From NCBI GenBank assembly GCA_030015575.1, contig JASDDO010000018.1, forward strand, positions 227,401,138-227,465,137: a stretch of 64,000 nt of DNA, given 5' to 3'. Within the stretch, counting starts at the first letter, position 1; each line of letters starts with the position of its first letter. Under the pieces are notes generated by a model. That model saw nothing but the letters and a program-made list of their open reading frames with translations, made no database searches and was not told the DNA's origin. Position numbers and translations under genes: made by a program. This DNA comes from Agapanthus africanus (lineage: Eukaryota > Streptophyta > Magnoliopsida > Asparagales > Amaryllidaceae). This document shows, piece after piece, positions 58,954 to 64,000 of the stretch.

Positions 58954-61482
58954 CTGTAATAAAATTTGGCACAACGGGGGTGAGTTGCCAACTCGTGAGT
59001 AGAAGATATCTGCGAGAAGTAATCGAATGCACAACGATATCTTAGGTCATAATAATATACTAATATACTACTAGTCATCAAGTAAGACTGGATAATAAGC
59101 TACCTATAAGTGCAAAAGCTCCGTGCTCGTGTCAGTGCCTTATATAAAACTATGTCATGTGAATGAGTATGCATGCACCATGAATGTGAAATAACCAATC
59201 TTCAAATCTAGATATATCTGTATAAGAAATCTTTAACTTTTATCATGGTAAAATGTGTATAGAAATCTGAAATATCAATGATGAAATCCATGGAAATCCG
59301 TGTCAAGCATCGACACAAAACATGTAAATCTCAAGTCTCAATACCTCATAATCTCAATGTCTCATAGTTTCAATATCTCGGGCTCCGTCAGTCCGGATCG
59401 GCCCATATCATTAAATCTCACGACAACGGTCTATATCCTCCGGATATCCGCCGCACCAGATATTACCGGTAGGTAGTCCTCCCCTGCCAGGCTCATCGTC
59501 TACAACTCGATCTTCTTGCCCCGGGGTACCATACCGGGCCCACCATGTACCCGAGACGGTTCATCCACTCCTCGAATCGGGTCTCGAAATCCAACAGAAA
59601 ACATGAAATCTCATGGTGGACGACATATACATCACGAGAAAACCGCATCTTATGTTTTAAAAAGAGAGGAGGAAAGAGAGAGAATTTTTTATATATTCTT
59701 GTGGTTTTCCCCAAAAATCCTGAAATCTCATAAAAATCCAAAATCCCAAAATCATGAGTAAGTATATGATAAGTGTAGGCATATGCCCCATAATACTGCA
59801 TGATAACATGAAAATGTGAATGCATGAAATGTCTAAGTAATAAATACCATGTCTATATTATCACCAGAAAGTAATTACAATGTTATATCGATCTAGCTGT
59901 TAGCTGATTGAATCAATAAAAGATAATATGATCTAAAGTGTACGCGACTTAGCAATTACCGATGATGAAGTGTGTGAGCCGGCAAATAAGTGTACGTGGA
60001 ATATGCGCATCATCAGTAATGGTGCTGGTGTCCTAACAGGCAAAGTTTTATTCTGATTATAGAAAAATATGAATGAACATGCACCATTATGATTACGGTA
60101 TGAATGTAAAGACGGATGTGTAATAACCACTCATCTGTGATATACAAGTACAACTACCACTATATGACTCGAACCTAAACTAGTGTCCATCTAACCTCCT
60201 AAGGTACTAAACCCAAGAAACTAGTCGATAAGAAATAGGAGTACACCTAAAGTATGAGTCCATATCTCTAATAGTCGGTGATCCAGCCTTAATAGCGTCA
60301 CGTACGTAGTACGATTTCCTCGAAACAAGAGTGCGGATCAATCATCATATCTATGCCTCGTACGGTAAAATCCATCGTACGGCATCCCAATATCGGGGTA
60401 CGGGTCAAGTATCACCTACGAGTCTCATCATTCGTATAATATCATCATCAACTCATGTCAAGATCAAGGTGCTATACTGTAATCGCATACATCAATCATA
60501 TATCATTTCCAGCATAAATATACATCATTAATTTATCCTCATAAATATCATGTATATACATCATATTGTGATTAAGTCATACTTAAATCATATCGTAATC
60601 ATGTCACCTCTATATGATATCGTAATCAAGTTACACATATATCATATCGAAATCAAGTCACACCCATATGTTGTCATAATCAAGTCACGCATATATCATA
60701 TCAGAATTCCAGGCACAGGTTACGATCCGGGTTCTATTTTAGAGTCCCATGTACTTCAATATCATCATCACCCTTTATTATTGTTCATGTATACAAATCC
60801 ATTATCTCATTTTCTAATGATCCGCTAACATCAAAACACGACTGTATAGCCAAGAATCACGGCATCAGCCCAGTTATATTGTTTCATCCCCGTGTATCAT
60901 GTCACATCCTTATATCACATGTACGTATTGTGTATGTATATATATACCTACACCTAGTCCTATATATATAGATATACATACACGTATACACCACGTCGAG
61001 TCTCAGTATGTGCGTGTGTGTATCTACCTGAAACCTACGAATCTCCTCCAAGATATTCATTCTCGGGTAAGGTCCTTCTAAATCAGTCTAGTCCAACCTA
61101 AGGTCAGTACTAGGGTCCTACTCACCGAAATTCTAAGGTCACGTCTGGCTTCCTAATGACAATAAGTACTATCCCTATTCTACGTTTGCGGGGGTGCTAA
61201 ACGCCATCCACCCGACTTCCCCCCGTAGATATACATCTACTCACCGAAATTCTAAGATCACGTCTGGCTTCCTAATGACAATAAGTATTATCCCTATTCT
61301 ACGTTTGCGGGGGTGCTAAACGCCATCCACCCGAGTTCCCCCCGTAGATATACATCTACTCACCGAAATTCTAAGGTCACGTCTGGCTTCTTAATGACAA
61401 TAAGTACTATCCCTATTCTACGTTTGCGGGCGGGCTAAACGCCATCCACCCGACTTCCCCCCGTAGATATACATCTACTCAC
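58954..61482 (-). other. Candidate intron in Gypsy-C LTR copy 2
   Basis: Same signals as copy 1: ACCAG|GTGAGTAG at 61482, TTATTACAG|G ending at 58954, palindrome at 58982-58994. Extra donor copies at 61363, 61244 and 61125. Length 2529 nt. Confidence 0.45.
61121..61481 (-). repeat. 119-bp tandem repeat carrying the donor module, copy 2
   Basis: Units start at 61121, 61240 and 61359, ending at CTCACCTGG (61478); spacing 119 each. One unit fewer than copy 1, and without the 30-bp internal duplication. Confidence 0.9.
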
Positions 61483-63278
61483 CTGGTCCTTGTCTGCCGA
61501 AGACGGTGTCGCCATCCTCTTCTTCATCGCCCGCAGTCCACGTGAGGGGTACCTATACACAAACATATATAATATCGTAAATTGAATCACGGACAACATC
61601 AAAATGACGCACGAAACGCGCAAAGGTTAAAACATATGTCCCGCTCATGCAAAAGAACTAAATATCACTCGATATCGACGTACAAACGGCGATTGATCGA
61701 GATAAGCATCAACAAACAACTCATAGTTATAAAACTCATTACATATAATATAAAACATGATTTAATTCATCGAAACTCTAAAATCAACCAAATCGTCCGA
61801 TTTCGAAAAACCCGAAAACGCCAATTTACCGTTTTACTTCAAAACTTTACATTTAAATGAAACTAATGGTAATAAAACTCATTAAATAGCATAACTAGTT
61901 TATACAACCCATTACTATATTTTTAGAGCCCCAATTGTATTAATTGGAAAAATTCTAGTTTGCAAATAAACCAATTTTAACACCTTGCAAGCAAAATGTC
62001 ACAATATCACATCTAAACTGGATTTTGCATGAATTAATGTATTAAACTACAATTCATGATGATAATGATATAATGAAACCATAAATTATATTTTAAATTT
62101 CATTTATTTAAGAATTTCCAAAATCTAGTTAGCAAAAATAGCATTTTTATTAGTATTTTTTTTAATTATCAATAGAACTAGTAACCAAATTAAGTTTTCC
62201 ATTCCACTAACTAGTTAATATCCTTATTAAAACCATAATCTAGTGTTACAAACATTAATTGGAATTTTATCTCACCAATATATACAATATATAGAAATCT
62301 AGTTTGCAAAATGGATTAATTTAAACAATTTCGAATAAACAATTTACAATATATCATTCATACAAGATTTTCCACTTCTAAAAATTTTAAACTAGTTATT
62401 ATAACCCTACTTAATTAATAAAAACCATAACGTAATTTTACAAACCCTAACTTGAATTTTAAAACTTGTAGATAGAAATTATTTATTAAATCTAATTATG
62501 CTTAAATAAAATATCTAATAACAATAAATCAAAAGAAGAAGATTTATACCTCCACAACATGAAATCCAAACATGAAAATAAGCCTCCAAAATGAATACTT
62601 TCCATCTCCAAAATCCATTTAAAGATGAGCAAAGAATAGAGGGTAGGAATTAATTAGGATTTTGTGGGTTTTTATTGAATTTTTGATGAATTTTGATGAT
62701 TTTTAATACAAAAATGATGGGGGAAAAATTTTGGCGCTGCCTATTGAGGTGAGGCCGGCCATGAGGTGACAAAAAGAGAGGAGAGTGAGAAAATGTGAAG
62801 AAAAGTGTAGAAGGTTTCACAAAAATATCACACAATTAAGTCTTTTCATGAATTTATTTAAAAATTCTTTATTTTCTTCACTCCATTTGACCTAGAATGG
62901 TCTAGAACCATTGTAAAATTTTGAAAATAAATTTTGCATGAAACACACTTGATTCTAATATGTAATGGTTCACTTTTTCTAATTAAACCCATTCAAATTT
63001 ATAATTTACACCAATTTAGTCTAAAAATAAAGTTTATGTTAATATTTAAAATAATTAATTTAAGAAAAATATTTAATTAAACTAAAAATTTATAAGTGGC
63101 TAAATAAACACCATTTACTAGTAATAACATAATTAAAATAAGTATTTTTAAATTTATAGTGAAAAATAATTACGGTTTGTTTTATGAAAACTACGTTTTA
63201 CTTTACCGAAAATTATAAAATTCACTTAAACGATTTTATTCATTTAATTAATTATTTAATTATTTTTAAAATGTTACA

Positions 63279-64000
63279 ATCGTCCCCCCTTTATGAAATT
63301 CGGTCCCCGAATTTAAATTAAAACTCCCCTCAATTACTAAAACATTCAGCCAAAACACTCAAATTGTCGGGTCTCCGAAATCATCAATACATAACTAAAA
63401 TCAACTCCGTCAAGCATAACACAATCATCACAGTTATGGTGAAAATAAAATACTAAAACCCAATACGAAAACCAACATAATATACATCAAAACTACAACT
63501 TATATATTGTGCGCATCATAGTAAAATCGTCCAAACATCTGGATAAAGAAGCATGCAAGAACCCCTTTTGAAAATCGCCGTGTGATGCACGTGCCACGGC
63601 ATAAGTAGCGGACATTTATTTTTAAAAAAAAATAGCTATATATATATATATAAATATCTTTTTTTTAACATACACGTCCCGCCTGGTTACCAAATCAATA
63701 GTAATGATTATAAAAACATACTGATCAAACTGAAATCAATCCCAATCATATCATAAAAATATCATGTGCGTCCGCTGCGCACTGAAATCGAAACCAAATA
63801 CAGATGCCACGAATTCACACAAAAACAAAACTGAGTGCAACAGGTGTGCACCAAAAATATCTGTCAAGTGCAACGGGCGTGCACGACTCTAATATCAGGT
63901 GGATCTAATCTGCACAAAACCACGATTTAGTGCATCTGGTGTGCACAAATCGTATCAGGTGCACCGAATATGCGCAAGAATCTCAATCAGGTGCACATGG
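63279..64000 (-). other. Start of the next Gypsy-C internal unit
   Basis: Aligns with 56540-57261 from the polypurine tract (one base changed, ATCGTCCCCCC) into the palindromic array, which here begins at 63835 and runs to the window edge. No coding sequence. Confidence 0.9.

Larger units (their letters stand above)
58373..63278 (-). repeat. Gypsy-C LTR copy 2 (4906 bp), shared by two units
   Basis: Begins TGTCATGACCCG beside the primer site on its left and ends GTTACA beside a polypurine tract on its right, so it closes one unit and opens the next. Candidate intron 58954-61482. Confidence 0.9.
51484..64000 (-). mobile_element. Gypsy-C, tandem array of a non-coding Gypsy-like element
   Basis: Order on the plus strand: LTR 51484-56539 (5056 bp), internal 56540-58372 (1833 bp), LTR 58373-63278 (4906 bp), internal again from 63279 to the window edge. 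The second internal piece aligns base for base with 56540-57261 (both 722 bp, roughly 2% different), so LTR and internal region alternate with a period of about 6.9 kb. It reads on the minus strand (polypurine tract complement after each LTR; primer site at 58357-58368). There are no pol domains at all. Long LTRs with a non-coding interior fit the class called LARD (large retrotransposon derivative). The right end and target duplication are outside the window. Confidence 0.9.

Noticed and set aside
1..64000. Search for host plant genes between elements
   Set aside because: Every interval is accounted for by an LTR, leader, gag-pol relic or target duplication; no intervening unique sequence remains.

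Overview
The window is plant nuclear DNA made entirely of nested LTR retrotransposons. I find no host gene, tRNA, rRNA or CRISPR array. A seed plant is indicated by tRNA-iMet-type primer binding sites (TGGTATCAGAGC and one-base variants), Ty1/Copia and Ty3/Gypsy pol genes of plant type, and LTRs of 2-5 kb. I cannot name a species. No gag-pol is intact. All boundaries and divergences come from reading by eye.

Layout. (1) 1-8653: Copia-1, minus strand, its 3' LTR cut by the window edge. (2) 8654-10031 and 30308-32783: Gypsy-A, minus, the old host element; its LTR at 32784-36901 also serves as the 3' LTR of Gypsy-B. (3) 10032-30307: Copia-2, minus, a collapsed three-LTR tandem inside Gypsy-A with a 5-bp target duplication (AATCT). 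(4) 19678-29813: Copia-3, plus, inside the last Copia-2 LTR (duplication CATGT), with 2203-bp LTRs that differ at only about 21 positions by hand count. (5) 36902-38370 and 49124-51483: Gypsy-B, minus. (6) 38371-49123: Gypsy-D, plus, with about 3.78-kb LTRs, inside Gypsy-B. (7) 51484-64000: Gypsy-C, minus, LTR-internal-LTR-internal, inside the gag end of Gypsy-B; the array runs off the right edge.

Order of events: the Gypsy-A/B tandem is oldest. Copia-1, Copia-2, Gypsy-D and Gypsy-C then inserted into it, and Copia-3 later landed in Copia-2.

Three things stand out. First, all three Gypsy LTR families carry a possible intron inside the LTR. A GGTGAGTAGAT donor sits on a small hairpin, and a CAG acceptor lies exactly 28 nt after a perfect GAGTTG-G-CAACTC palindrome. 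In Gypsy-C the donor module is amplified as a 119-bp tandem repeat. Second, all three Copia leaders share a GC-rich hairpin about 200 nt after the primer binding site, a motif present three times with conserved spacing, and a pyrimidine-tract/AG acceptor just before the gag start. Third, Copia-3 has nearly identical LTRs around a long-dead coding region, so it was probably mobilised in trans. Three separate tandem arrays with shared LTRs in one window are also unusual.
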